This document shows, in pieces, positions 34,219 through 44,290 of a stretch of 64,000 nucleotides of DNA (positions within the stretch are counted from its first letter, which is position 1; each line of letters begins with the position of its first letter). The position numbers and the translations under genes are program-made. The DNA lies in assembly GCF_024139115.2 (NCBI RefSeq), contig NC_085140.1, positions 339,202,966-339,266,965 on the forward strand, in the 5' to 3' direction. The notes under the pieces are model-generated. The model saw nothing but the letters and a program-made list of their open reading frames with translations. It was not told the DNA's origin and made no database searches. The stretch is from Armigeres subalbatus. Taxonomy: Eukaryota; Arthropoda; Insecta; Diptera; Culicidae.

Positions 34219-34799
34219 TAGGTCTTTGCCGATTATATCGAGTCGCATTATCTCTTATATTGTTCGTAATGATTGGTTTTCTAGGCGGCTTATTGTTTAT
34301 TAGTTTACCATCACCAAATTTTTATGGTAGATAGCTAATATAATGGACCGTTTTCCCTAAAAAAATTACGTTCGAAAAAAGATAGGGTTTTGAGATATTT
34401 GAGTTTTTGTGACAAAATGATATTTTTAAAGGCAAAAAATTTTTTTTACTGTGCACATTTTCTTAAGAATCACCATTTAGTTGTCTAACTTTGCTGAAAA
34501 AATCATAACAATCGAACATTCCGTTTTTGCTGTGCAGCTTTTTAAATATTTTTGAACCATTTTCACATACACCCTTTTGAAAAGTTAGTCGTGACTCAAT
34601 ATGAAGATTTGATATCGAAAAATGACGATTTAGATGAAATTGAAAAACTGTGCAGAGTTTCAAATATTTTCGAAATGGTCGCTCAGGATCGACTGACATG
34701 CCCCCGTGGAATGCCTCATTAGGAATGTTATTGAAATAATGTCATTTAACACTAATTCGGCTCTCACGCCGGAAATTTAAGATTTAGAGCAATGACTTA

Positions 34800-34942
34800 G
34801 GGGTTGTTCAAAAATGACGTACACAGTTTGATGGGGGAGGTCAAGATTTTGTGAAAGTGCGTACACTCGGTATACAAAAAAGCTTGGCAGAGGGGGGTCT
34901 AAAAATCTCAAAAAGTAGTGGACGTCATTTTTGAATTACCCA
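34800..34942. mobile_element. MITE, 143 bp, TTA target duplication
   Basis: Ends GGGGTTGTTCAAAAATGACG and the complement of TGGGTAATTCAAAAATGACG, flanked by TTA (34797-34799 and 34943-34945). A 3-bp TTA duplication fits the PIF/Harbinger group. Confidence 0.85.
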
Positions 34943-35664
34943 TTATTGAAAAAAGTTTTAGGATTTACATGAAAATGAAACGATTTATATGTATATGAAA
35001 AACCCAGATTAATCCACCTAGCGGCGATGATGCCGTATTGAAAAAATCACATTCGAAAGGTCAAAAAAGCTCTTTAGGAGAATAGATCTAATTTTTTCTA
35101 TCATTTTCCATATTTTTGCATTAATTAATAAGCATTGCCACCATTCTTGAAAAAAACTTTTTTTTTCGATTCTTAATTTTTTTTCCAAGGAAAAACAATA
35201 TTTTTTCAATAGTTCCAAAATACAATGTCCGATCGGGCCAATTTTCAATAGCAAACAATGCAACTTGTTGCGAGTAAATTCCAGAAAGTGTTTCTACAAA
35301 ATGGTGGGTTGACATCTGGGAAGGAGCGCCCAACAGAGCTCTGGTCCCCACAAGTCCCTATCTCACGCTTCCACGGGTCGTCCGATGACAAAAGACCGCC
35401 AGCTAAGGGTTGTGTACTTAGCTGGTAGTAGCTGGTAGCCTGGGCACTGTTGTCCTTCTGACATCAGCTAGAGTGAGAAGGTACGCCTCGAGCGTCTGTT
35501 CACCAGGAGGTGCGGCTCAAACAGCGTCTGCCTGGTACCCAGCGGCTGATCAACGAAATGCTGTATCGCGTCAGCTATACCTAAGGTGGCAGCCCCATCA
35601 TCGCGATGTAGGTAACGCGACCCCGGTAAGGTAGCTTACTGAAGCCTCTCAAATACCACGAAAA

Positions 35665-36367
35665 ATGGAGATAGAAGAAAAAGAGAACTTTATTTTTGGC
35701 AACCGACCCGGCAACGAAATAAGGACTATGATTGGAAACTCGGTACCTGGAATGTCAGGACCCTAAATGAACCTGGACGAGTGAGCCTTCTGGCTCGTGA
35801 ACTGCAGAAGGTTGGAGTAAACGTGGCTGCTATTCAAGAAGTCCGATGGCCTAGATCCGGAGAACGTGAATTCCGAGCCGTGGACCCCACGACCAACACT
35901 GCATTCAAGTATAACATCTATCACAGCGGCGGTAAAAAAGCAGAGCATGGATTTGGTTTCGAAGTGATGGGCAAGCAGATGAAGCGAGTGATGCGGTGGA
36001 AACCCATTAGAGAAACGAATCTGTGTGTTGAGGATACGGGGCAAATTCTTCAATTACAGCCTAATCAACGTTTACGCACCGACAAACGATAAATCCGACG
36101 ACGTGAAGGACACGTTTTATGAATGTCTTGATAAAGCCTATGGAGAGTGCCCAAAGCATGACGTGAAAATTGTTATCGGAGACGCTAACGCTCAGATCGG
36201 TAGAGAGGACTTTTTCCGTCCCATAATCGGTAGGGAGAGCCTTCACTCCGCTACCAATGACAACGGCCTACGGCTAGTAAATTTTGCTGCTGCCAGAGGG
36301 ATGGCCATCAGTAGCACCTTATTTGCACGAAAGAACATCCGAAAGCACACCTGGAGACACCCAAATG
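35665..36367 (+). pseudogene. LINE C endonuclease, first part
   Basis: ATG at 35665 (MEIEEKENFIFG) precedes YDWKLGTWNVRTLNEPGRVS near 35728, VAAIQEVRWP near 35830, and after a frameshift near 36025 FFNYSLINVYAPTNDK, VIGDANAQIGREDFFRP and RLVNFAAARGMAISS. The sequence stops at HPN, where a 443-bp DNA element is inserted; the endonuclease continues at 36811. Confidence 0.85.
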
Positions 36368-36810
36368 CCCAGACAACCACACATCGCATAAGAATGTACG
36401 ATTAAAATCGTTTACCGATCCAAATTTCATCAACATCGCTTTGTGGTGCGAAGCTCATCAGGTTATTTATAAACTTTCCCGCGGCGCACAGTAGGCTATT
36501 TTGCGAGTTTATTCCAGCTTCATATGTTGACATCGCATATTCCAGCAAACAAACTCAAATGAAATCGGACTATCTGTCAAACAGAGTTTGTTATCACAAA
36601 CTACATCGCAATGTATAACGAACAAACTCGCATAAAAATCGTGCATATCGCATACACTGCCGTTCAACGTCGGATAAGAAATACACATATATTGCATCCA
36701 CTTTTGTACGCAAAAAGCGTTTTCGCGACTGGTAAGCGATGAAATTTGTGTGCATAGGCATCGCATAACAGAAAAACAATTCTATTATGCATGCATTCTG
36801 GTTGTCTGGG
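36368..36810. mobile_element. DNA element, 443 bp, TIR CCCAGACAACCA
   Basis: Perfect 12-bp inverted termini CCCAGACAACCA / TGGTTGTCTGGG. The interrupted codons read HPN before and GDTCNQIDH after, which restores the endonuclease exactly if one TG is counted as a 2-bp target duplication (36366-36367 and 36811-36812). A 2-bp TG duplication is unusual for common MITEs. Short motifs of the form CATCGCAT recur inside (near 36382, 36526, 36605, 36645 and 36760). Confidence 0.88.
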
Positions 36811-37249
36811 TGGTGACACTTGCAACCAGATAGACCATGTTCTGGTGGATGGGCGCCATTTCTCGGATGTTATCGATGTGCGGACATTCAGAGGTCCGAA
36901 CATTGACTCTGATCACTACCTCGTTGTCAGTAAAATTCGATCACGGTTGTCAACTGTATCGTACGAAAGATCACAGCGAACGATGCGTTACAATATCCAG
37001 CGATTGTCGGCGGAAGGAGTATCGGCTGAGTACCGCCAGAAGCTCGACGAACGGATAAGTGCAATCAACGTTAGCGACAACATCAGCGATCTATGGGAGT
37101 CGATCCATGGAGCGGTGAGCACAACAGCACGAGAAGTGGTAGGCACTGCACAGAGGCGACCCAGGACGGGTTGGTTCGATGTGGAGTGTCAGAGAGTGAC
37201 AGACGAGAAGAACGTTGCCAGAAGCCGAATGTTGGTGTCGGGTACCTGA
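36811..37249 (+). pseudogene. LINE C endonuclease, second part
   Basis: Continues from the interrupted codons with NQIDHVLVDGRHFSDVIDVR and GPNIDSDHYLVVSKIRSRL, including the catalytic SDH, then the linker with RPRTGWFDVECQRVTDEKN. The frame ends at a TGA at 37247-37249 and the linker continues in another frame. Confidence 0.88.
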
Positions 37250-37960
37250 TCGAATAGAGATCGGTACAAGGAAGCAAGAGCAGCCGAAAAACGAACCCAC
37301 CGCAGGAAGAAAAAAGAGTACAAGTTATTAGTGAGGCGCAGGAAAAAGTGGAGCAGAACGATAGGCGGAGGTTTTATGAGTCTGTCAATGGCGTGCGGAG
37401 AAAGACAGCGCCATCTCCCGTCATGTGCAACGACCAACAAGGGAATTTGCTGACAGATAAAACTGAAGTGGCTGCCAGGTGGAAGCAACACTTCGAGACT
37501 TTGTTGAATGGAGGAAGTGACGGTGCATCGGTGAACAGAATAAATATTAGCGACGATGGACAAGCTGTGGAGTCACCTACACTAGATGAGGTTAAAAAAG
37601 CTGTTAAAGAGCTGAAAAACAATAAGGCTGCGTGGAAGGACCAGCTCCCGGCTGAACTTCTCAAACATGGCAGTGAGCAGATTTATGAAGTTCTGCACCA
37701 TATTATGTCGAAAATATGGGAAGACGAGGAAATGCCTGCTAGCTGGTTGGACGCTGGGCACAGACTGGAGTGCGCTAATTACCGAGGAGTCCTTCGTCGG
37801 CGAATACCAAGCAGGTTTTCGTTAGGGCCGATCAACGACGGATCAAATGTTCACCCTGAGACAAATCCTTGATAAATTCCGGGAGTACAACTTGCAGACA
37901 CACCATCTGTTTATTGATTTCAAGGCGGCGTACGATTCAGTGAAATGGAATGAATTATGG
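37250..37960 (+). pseudogene. LINE C reverse transcriptase, first part
   Basis: FYESVNGVRRKTAPSPVMC near 37375, LKNNKAAWKDQLPAELLKHG near 37615 and RLECANYRGV near 37765 are RT fingers. About 25-30 expected residues are then missing, and in a shifted frame FTLRQILDKFREYNL and HHLFIDFKAAYDSVKWNELW follow, with the first catalytic Asp, up to the hAT-like insertion. Confidence 0.85.
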
Positions 37961-37968
37961 CAAATTAT

Positions 37969-38528
37969 CAGGGTTTCGACTTTTCGTTTCAATGAGACCA
38001 AAGCAAGCGTTTTTCGGGCCAAGGAAAATCTTGTTTCGTTGTTTATGTTGAGGATCATCTTTCACCCATCAATCTTTTCTCTAGAATTAGCATTGGAAGA
38101 TGAACGAAAATCTTGCCTATTAGATGAAAATCCTTTTTCGTTTCATTACTTTCACCTCTCACTCACTTTTCGCGAGAATTATCGCAGAATAATTACAAAA
38201 TTGTATGGCCGCGCCGGGATTCGAACCCAGAATAGTAACAATAATAGCTGTGGGGATGCGCTTACTTTAGCCACACCACCACGCTATCTGTATGAAAGCG
38301 TTAAGTTATTTGTTCCACATAAGCTACTACCATTTGCATTGATGATGCCACGAAAAGACTCGAATATGAAAGAAAAAGAGCAAACCAACGTTTAGCGGCA
38401 ATCAAAGTGAGCGAAAAAATTTTATCACTCTCCAGGCTGTTTTTCTTTCCCGAAAAGCGATTTCTCCCGAAAACTTTCGTGAGGGAAAATCATGTGCTCC
38501 TGAGATTGAGTGAGCATTATGAACCCTG
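37969..38528. mobile_element. hAT-like element, 560 bp, 8-bp TSD
   Basis: CAAATTAT is present at 37961-37968 and 38529-38536. The ends are CAGGGTTTCG and CGAACCCTG-like (TATGAACCCTG), giving a short CAGGGTT inverted terminus. Eight-base duplications and a CAG start are hAT features. The RT frame resumes as IMLEHGFPAKLIRLI after the second duplication. It carries a tRNA-like segment and no transposase. Confidence 0.92.
38206..38280 (-). other. tRNA-like segment inside the hAT-like element
   Basis: On the minus strand a 75-nt stretch has a clear T-arm (CTGGG, loop TTCGAAT, CCCGG), a B-box GGTTCGAATCC, an A-box-like TGGCTAAAGTAAGCGCA, and outer 7-nt strands that can pair with one mismatch and wobble pairs. 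The anticodon arm is not credible. It is probably a tRNA-derived remnant, not a working tRNA. Confidence 0.45.
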
Positions 38529-38536
38529 CAAATTAT

Positions 38537-39728
38537 GCTTGAACATGGTTTTCCGGCGAAACTGATACGGCTGATTCGTATAACGTTGGACGGATCGAAA
38601 TCAAGTGTAAGGGTTGCGGATGAAATATCGACGTCATTATTGTTACCTTAGGGGTCGTACACTTATTACGTAAGCAATTTTTCTTGGTTTTTCAACACCC
38701 CCTCCTCTCATGTAAGTTTTTTTATACAAATGATTTCTTATTTATATGGAGCGTAAGATATTGACCAACCCCCTCCCCCGTAAGTGCTTACGTAATATGT
38801 GTACGGTCCCTTAGATGGATTAAAGCAGGGTGATGCACTCTCGAATCTACTGTTCAATATAGCGCTCGAGGGAGCGATTAGGAGAGCTGGTGTGCAAAGA
38901 AGCGGTACCATTATCACGAAATCGCATATGCTCCTGGGATTTGCGGACGATATCGATATTATCGGAATTGATCGCCGTACCGTGGAAGAGGCTTTTGTGC
39001 CTTTTAAGAGGGAGACAGCGAGGATTGGACTCACGATTATTACCAACAAAACGAAGTACATGGTCGCTGGCAATCAACGTGGGTTCATTAGTGGTGGTGG
39101 TAGCGAAATGGTGCTGGATGGCGAAAAATTTGAAGTGGTAGAAGAATTTGTGTATCTTGGAACATTAGTGACGTGCGATAATGATGTTACCCGCGAGGTG
39201 GAAAGGTGTATTGCAGCTGCAAATAGGGCTTATTACGGACTTCGTAACCAGCTTAAGTCCCGTAGTCTGCAAACGAAAACAAAACTCGCGCTGTATACTA
39301 CTCTGATTCTTCCGGTGGCTTTATACGGCCATGAGACATGGACGTTAAAGGAGGCTGATCGGAGAGCTCTCGGAGTGTTTGAGCGTAAGGTGCTGCGGGC
39401 AATACTCGGCGGTAAACAGGAGAACGGTATCTGGCGGCGTCGCATGAATCACGAATTGTACCAGGTGTATAAAGGGCTGGATATTATTAAGCTTATACAA
39501 CACGGTAGACTACGGTGGGCTGGTCACGTTGTTCGTATGCCGGAAGAACGTCAAGCGAAGATAATATTTAGTAGAGAACCCGGAAGAGGTCGCAGGCTTC
39601 GTGGAAGGCCGCGTACACGATGGCTTTTTGCAGTTGAAGAGGACCTGAGGGCGCTCAATGTTCAGGGCGACTGGAAGCGATTGGCCCATGATCGAGTCCA
39701 GTGGAGAAGGATACTCCATTCGGCGTAG
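38537..39728 (+). pseudogene. LINE C reverse transcriptase, second part
   Basis: After the MITE: LDGLKQGDALSNLLFNIALE near 38815, LLGFADDIDIIGI near 38935 with the FADD box, EEFVYLGTLVT near 39140, LPVALYGHETWTL near 39310, RRRMNHELYQVY near 39435, RLRWAGHVVRMPEE near 39510, and a basic Arg-rich end. The frame is open from 38799 to the TAG at 39726-39728, so this 310-codon part is intact. Confidence 0.9.
38651..38810. mobile_element. MITE, 160 bp, TTA target duplication
   Basis: Ends GGGGTCGTACACTTATTACG and the complement of GGGACCGTACACATATTACG, flanked by TTA (38648-38650, 38811-38813). It lies in the RT of LINE C between ADEIST and LDGLKQGDALS. Fits PIF/Harbinger-type MITEs. Confidence 0.92.
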
Positions 39729-39795
39729 GTTCATCGAAGAGCTGTAGCCCATCAAGTATCAAGTATCAAGTAAGTAAGTAAGTTTCTACAAAATG

Positions 39796-40333
39796 TGTAC
39801 ACATACAATTACACACACATACATACATACACACATACAGACATCACATTTTTACTGAAATTTACGGTTGGAAATCACCAGCTTCATTTTAGACAACGCT
39901 TTTTTCCGCTCAAGTAGGAGGAGATCCGAGATTTCTTTAACGTAAGGAAAGTAGAAAAAAAATCGCGATTGAAATTGAAAATAGGGATATATTCACGGCT
40001 GTTCAACTAGGTACAATGTAATCGGAAAGCTAATGTCAATCAGCATACCTTATTTTATCTCAATTTGAGGTTAAATAAAATGCACAGCCAGACATATTTC
40101 GTTAATTTACGATTATTTTACAAGTAGTTTATTTTTCATTACTTTCTTTTGCCTGGGTTATGAGCATGTTTTTATTTAGTTTTCAACTATTGTTTAGGTA
40201 TTCTATTATTGCAATTGTAATGCATTGCTCAAAAAGCATGAGCATGATTTATTGCCTTCTACATAAAAGTGGATGTGTGTTGAAGCAAAAACATAACTAC
40301 AGCAACATAAAATTTTTCAATCGGGGAATTTGT
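39796..40333. other. No gene seen
   Basis: Starts with an ACACATACATAC microsatellite (39798-39845), then AT-rich sequence with no recognised feature. Confidence 0.6.
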
Positions 40334-41045
40334 CATTCATTTCATTTATTTAATCTACATCTAAACAGATAACACTGAATCAACAATTTGACGCCACAAT
40401 ACACGTTTCGAGGCCGCATCTCTCCATCCTCCAATACGCCCCACGCTCGCCAAGTCGTTTTGCATTTGGTCTGCCCATCTCGCTCGTTGCGCTCCACGTC
40501 GTCTCGTACCTGCCGGATCGGAAGCGAACACCATCTTTGCAGGGTTGCTATCCAGCATTCTTGCAACATGCCCTGCCCATCGTACCCTTCCAGCCTGGGT
40601 TCGCCGTAGAGCTGGGCGAGCTCATGGTTCATTCTTCGCCGCCACACACCGTCTTCTTGCACACCGCCAAAGATGGTCCTAAGCACCCGTCTCTCGAATA
40701 CTCCGAGTGCTTACAAGTCCTCCTCGAGCATTGTCCATGTTTCATGTCCGTAGAGGACAACCGGTCTTATTAGCGTCTTGTGCATGACACATTTGGTGCG
40801 GTGGCGAATCTTTTTCGACCGCAGTTTCTTCTGGAGCCCGTAGTAGGACCGACTTCCACAGATGATGCGCCTTCGTATTTCACGACTAACGTTGTTGTCA
40901 GCCGTTAGCAAGGATCCGAGGTAGACGAATTCCTCGACCACCTCGAAGGTATCCCCGTCTATTGTAACACTGCTTACCAGGCGGGCCCTGACGTTACTGC
41001 GGCACGAATAAAAATTCAGCTTACTTCCGCTTACTATCGGGGCCA
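40334..41045 (-). pseudogene. RTE-like LINE fragment A2: RT C-terminus and tail
   Basis: A 5'-truncated copy of the same subfamily as A1. It encodes SSVTIDGDTFEVVEEFVYLG near 40960, IRPVVLYGHETWTMLEED near 40735, then in two frames the RRRMNHELAQLYGE and RRRGAQRARWADQ segments, ending in an AAATAAATGAAATGAATG tail near 40334-40350. The truncation point lies somewhere between about 41000 and 41045. Confidence 0.85.
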
Positions 41046-41330
41046 AGGACAGTTGAGATGCAAGGACTGAAAGATTATCTGGGCAATTTGTCTACTAGGA
41101 CTTCGAAGCTGTGTTTAGAATTCTCCCCGGAGAAAACATTGACGTTTTTTTAAGCAAGCCAGCAAAACCGGTTAAGACAATCATTCACAGCATGTCTTCT
41201 AAATACCTCGGGGTCTGGTTCGACTTTAAATGCACCTTTGGGGAGCACATTTGCACAACAATGCGGCAAACGAATCAACCTCATACGAACAAAAACCGGT
41301 ACATGACGAAGAGCGCTCCTGTGTCCTTGA
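41046..41330 (+). pseudogene. I-clade LINE reverse transcriptase scrap
   Basis: In changing frames the plus strand reads LQGLKDYLGNLST, LEFSPEKT and SKYLGVWFDFKCTFGEHI, equivalent to the thumb region of the I-clade element at 45 kb (LGNLTVWARHLGIQFSPQKT and SKYLGVVFDSKCTWKLHI). Only this part survives. Confidence 0.7.
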
Positions 41331-43089
41331 ATACGATAGTTTCCGATTCTAGTCAACTGCAAAAATGCATTTATCAATTTCAAAACGCGTTAGGTGGTAT
41401 AAATCCGAATAATCTTATGAGATTGGAGGTAATTAGGAAAGCACTTTTTATGTTCTTAGAAAATAGTATTAAAAAATCTGTCCCATTCGTTACAATTAGC
41501 GATATAAAAATGTTCCGGTGCTATCTGTCACACTCGATCACTACCGAAAACCTCCCAGAGTGTGTACTTGTATGCCTTGCATCCAATTAAAAACCCAGCA
41601 CGTTAATTAAGAGACAAATCGTGAACATTTTCTGCCGCAATGATACGATAATGAAAGTTGTCCTGACAGGCTATGGCGGCACGGCAAAGTGCAAGAAGTA
41701 GCGAGATTTTGTCTTCCCCCAAAAGGACATGAAACCACGCCATGTTCCGACTTACACGTACATGCCAGGATCCCAATCGAATAACCGAGCCGACACGACC
41801 TCCAGCGGGCATCCATTTGCCGTCCCCAGTCAAAAGTTTATTAAATTAATGAAAGGGAAGCAAACAAATTACGGAACGTGAACGGGAAAGTGCCGGCCAG
41901 TTGCAACCTCCCTATACTGCATTATTACAGTGTAAATATCCGTGCAAACGACTGGTCAAAATTATACTCTCGTTCTGTTCAAATTATATGATGTTTAATC
42001 TAGAATTAGATCACAACATCCATCTCAAGAGAAAAAAGAACAGCCAATTTATCTGGTAGAGACGAGACAGGATTTAAATGATTTAATTGTGCACTATTTA
42101 GCCGCATGAATCCCCATAGTCAACCGGTAAACTGAACGCTGAAGGGCCTCTCCGTTGGTACGATCGCCAAATTGGAAAATTATGCGAGTCCAATCTGTTT
42201 CGACAAGCTGGGTCACGGACTTAAGAAAGTAATAACCGACACGCTGACAATGAGCGATGTAAACGAAAGCCATAAACAACGGAAAGTGAGATCTCGGGGG
42301 CCGGGTTTTCGCAATCATTAGGCCCGGATGTCAATTTTTATTACGTGGAATGATTTGCGGGATTTTTCGATCGTAAAGGTTTGAAAAAAACGGCAAGGAA
42401 GCTTGTTAAAATTGATAGCAAGCTTTTGGGGCTGTACTCAATCGTCATCTACATTGAGGTGAAGCGAGAAGGTGACCCGTAGTCAGTATTGTTATGAAGA
42501 ACGTGGGAAGAATTTGCGGCGTGCTTCCTCTGCTTTTATGGATGTTGCAACCTTGCAAAAGCAAGGTTTCTCAAGTGGATGCCTCTAACGACAAGTAACC
42601 GAACCGCTCAACAATACTGACCATAGGTTGTAAATTGTTGAAGAATGTGTTGAATGGTTCCTCAATCTCAAAAGTCAATATTGTTATTTCCTCCCATTCA
42701 ACGCCCTCGGTCAATTGTTGGGTAATTTATTTTCGTCGGCTATGATGCCAAATAAAACAACACCTTCCATAAGATCAATGCTAACAATGATGAACATTAA
42801 GACGCGAATTTAATCTCAAAATGTCTGTTAATAGCTTACTTCAACAATATACGTAGGTACGGTACATAATTTGTGAGTACTAGAGTGTCCAAAAACTACC
42901 TCCGTCTTATTTTACAAATGCATTGTATTTGCTATCGATAGTTTTTTCCATGTAAAAACTTTATCGAACAGTTCATTTTATATAAGGACCGATCAAGAAA
43001 TATGTATATAATAACGACTTTATAGTTATATGAACCTTAAAGTAAGACTTGTTTCAATTTATAAACTTAACGTAATAAATAGTAAAAAT
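41331..43089. other. No supported gene
   Basis: Unique-looking sequence. A minus-strand frame near 42318-42094 (FMAFVYIAHCQRVGYYFLKS, then FGDRTNGEALQR) has some coding character but no recognised family and no clear start or splice sites. The region next to the I-clade element is AT-rich. Confidence 0.45.
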
Positions 43090-43463
43090 AATATTAAATT
43101 TTTTTTTCCAAGTTCGTTTATTTGGTAGGCTCAGGCGTGTATAACACTTTACGGAGCCATGGTTCTTTGCGATATATACAATCAATATCATTTATTTTTT
43201 CAGTTAGTAATAGAGGGGTAGAAGCCAGCTTACTCGTGGTGACTCGAGGTTAGTTTACAATGTTTAAGGATGCACGTGGCTAAGGATTTTGGATCAGGGA
43301 ATTTCAGCTTCTCATCCGGGTATTTGGCGTCAGGGACGATGTGGCGTGTTCGACTGGGAGCATCTTCCGAATGGCAAGAGCTATGGTGCTCTATTGAACA
43401 GAAAGCAGAAACTAAACACAAAAAAAACAAAGAAAGAAAAAAACAAACTATTAGATTTTGATA

Positions 43464-44290
43464 TCAGAAGCACAGAAGAAAACTATAAATGGCCTGCATA
43501 TAGACCACATCACGATCTCCCAAAACACCTCGAACTTCCCTGAAGGGTTGTTTACCTCGGGCCACTAGGGTATCCAATAATTGCTCTCTGGAGGCGTCAT
43601 TTTCCGAGCAGGACCAAACTACGTGATCGATGTCATCATAACCGGCTCCGCACCTACATAAGTTGCTATCGACAAGGTTTATTCTGTACAGATGTGCGTT
43701 TAGTGAATAGTGATTAGACATAAGTCTCGACATCACGCGAATGAAGCCTCGACTTAAGTCCTCACCTCTGAACCACGCTCGCCCAGAAACTTTTGGAACT
43801 ATAGAAAATAGCCACCGTCCAAGTTCGTTGTGTGTCCAATTTCTTTTGCCAACTTTGAAGAGTACTCTGACGGACTAATGGGAAAAACTCGTTACTCGAG
43901 AATTGTCTATCATAAACCTCACCTTCCTGTGCGCCCACCTTTGCCAGCGAGTCTGCCTTCTCATTGCCGTAGATTGAGCAGTGAGAAGGGACCCAAGCAA
44001 AGGTAATCTTGAATGATCTTTCGACCAAAACACGCATCTGCTCTCTTATGTTTGTAAGAAAGTAAGATGCGTGCTTAACAGGTTTCATCGACCGGAGTGC
44101 CTCGATAGAACTAAGACTATCCGAGAAGATGAAATAATGGTCTACGGGCTGATTGGAAATTATCCCCAAAGCGAAGTTAATTGCTGCCAGCTCAGCAACA
44201 TAAACCGAACACGGTTCCTGAAGTTTTTGGAAGGTGGTTGAAGTTACATTGAAAACACCGAAGCCAGTGGATCCGTTGATGCGAGAACCA
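43464..44290 (-). pseudogene. I-clade ORF2: RNase H and C-terminus
   Basis: In several frames: FTDGSRINGSTGFG near 44275, CSVYVAELAAINFALG near 44190, YFIFSDSLSSIEAL near 44130, WVPSHCSIYGNEKADSLAKV near 43960. These give the D-E-D-H/D set of RNase H. The C-terminus (43736-43464) has SRLMSNHYSLNAHLYRI and LCRCGAGYDDIDHVVWSC, a Cys/His block typical of this clade. Confidence 0.88.

Larger units (their letters stand above)
31062..34292 (-). mobile_element. RTE-like LINE copy B1, with 15-bp TSD
   Basis: A LINE reading on the minus strand from endonuclease (34008) to C-terminus (31084), ending in a repeated AATA tail (TTTATTTATTTATT on the plus strand at 31068). TTGTTTATTAGTTTA occurs at 31047-31061 and at 34293-34307, a 15-bp target-site duplication. 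The target is the right inverted repeat of the DNA transposon; the left repeat shows the uninterrupted site. The 5' end is shorter than that of B2 by about 250 bp. The copy carries a small MITE near its 5' end. Confidence 0.92.
27483..34793 (-). mobile_element. DNA transposon with long inverted repeats, split by a LINE
   Basis: A long inverted repeat of about 530 bp is clear between 27597-28126 (left) and 30886-31061 plus 34308-34665 (right); the right copy is interrupted by the LINE at 31062-34292. More diverged similarity (TCATTGCTCTAAAT, GAGGCAT, TGAGCGA) extends the ends to about 27483 and 34793. Between the repeats, 28316-30435 encodes a decayed transposase on the minus strand. Without the LINE the element would be close to 4.1 kb. 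No convincing target duplication. The superfamily is not assigned with certainty. Confidence 0.75.
35304..39781 (+). mobile_element. RTE-like LINE copy C, 14-bp TSD, three nested insertions
   Basis: GTTTCTACAAAATG occurs at 35290-35303 and 39782-39795, a perfect 14-bp target duplication. The element has a 5' untranslated region of about 360 bp, one decayed ORF with endonuclease and RT, and a 3' end of ATCAAGT repeats passing into AAGT repeats. Three DNA elements lie inside it: 36368-36810, 37969-38528 and 38651-38810. Removing them gives about 3.3 kb. It is a different, older subfamily from B1 and B2. Confidence 0.95.
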
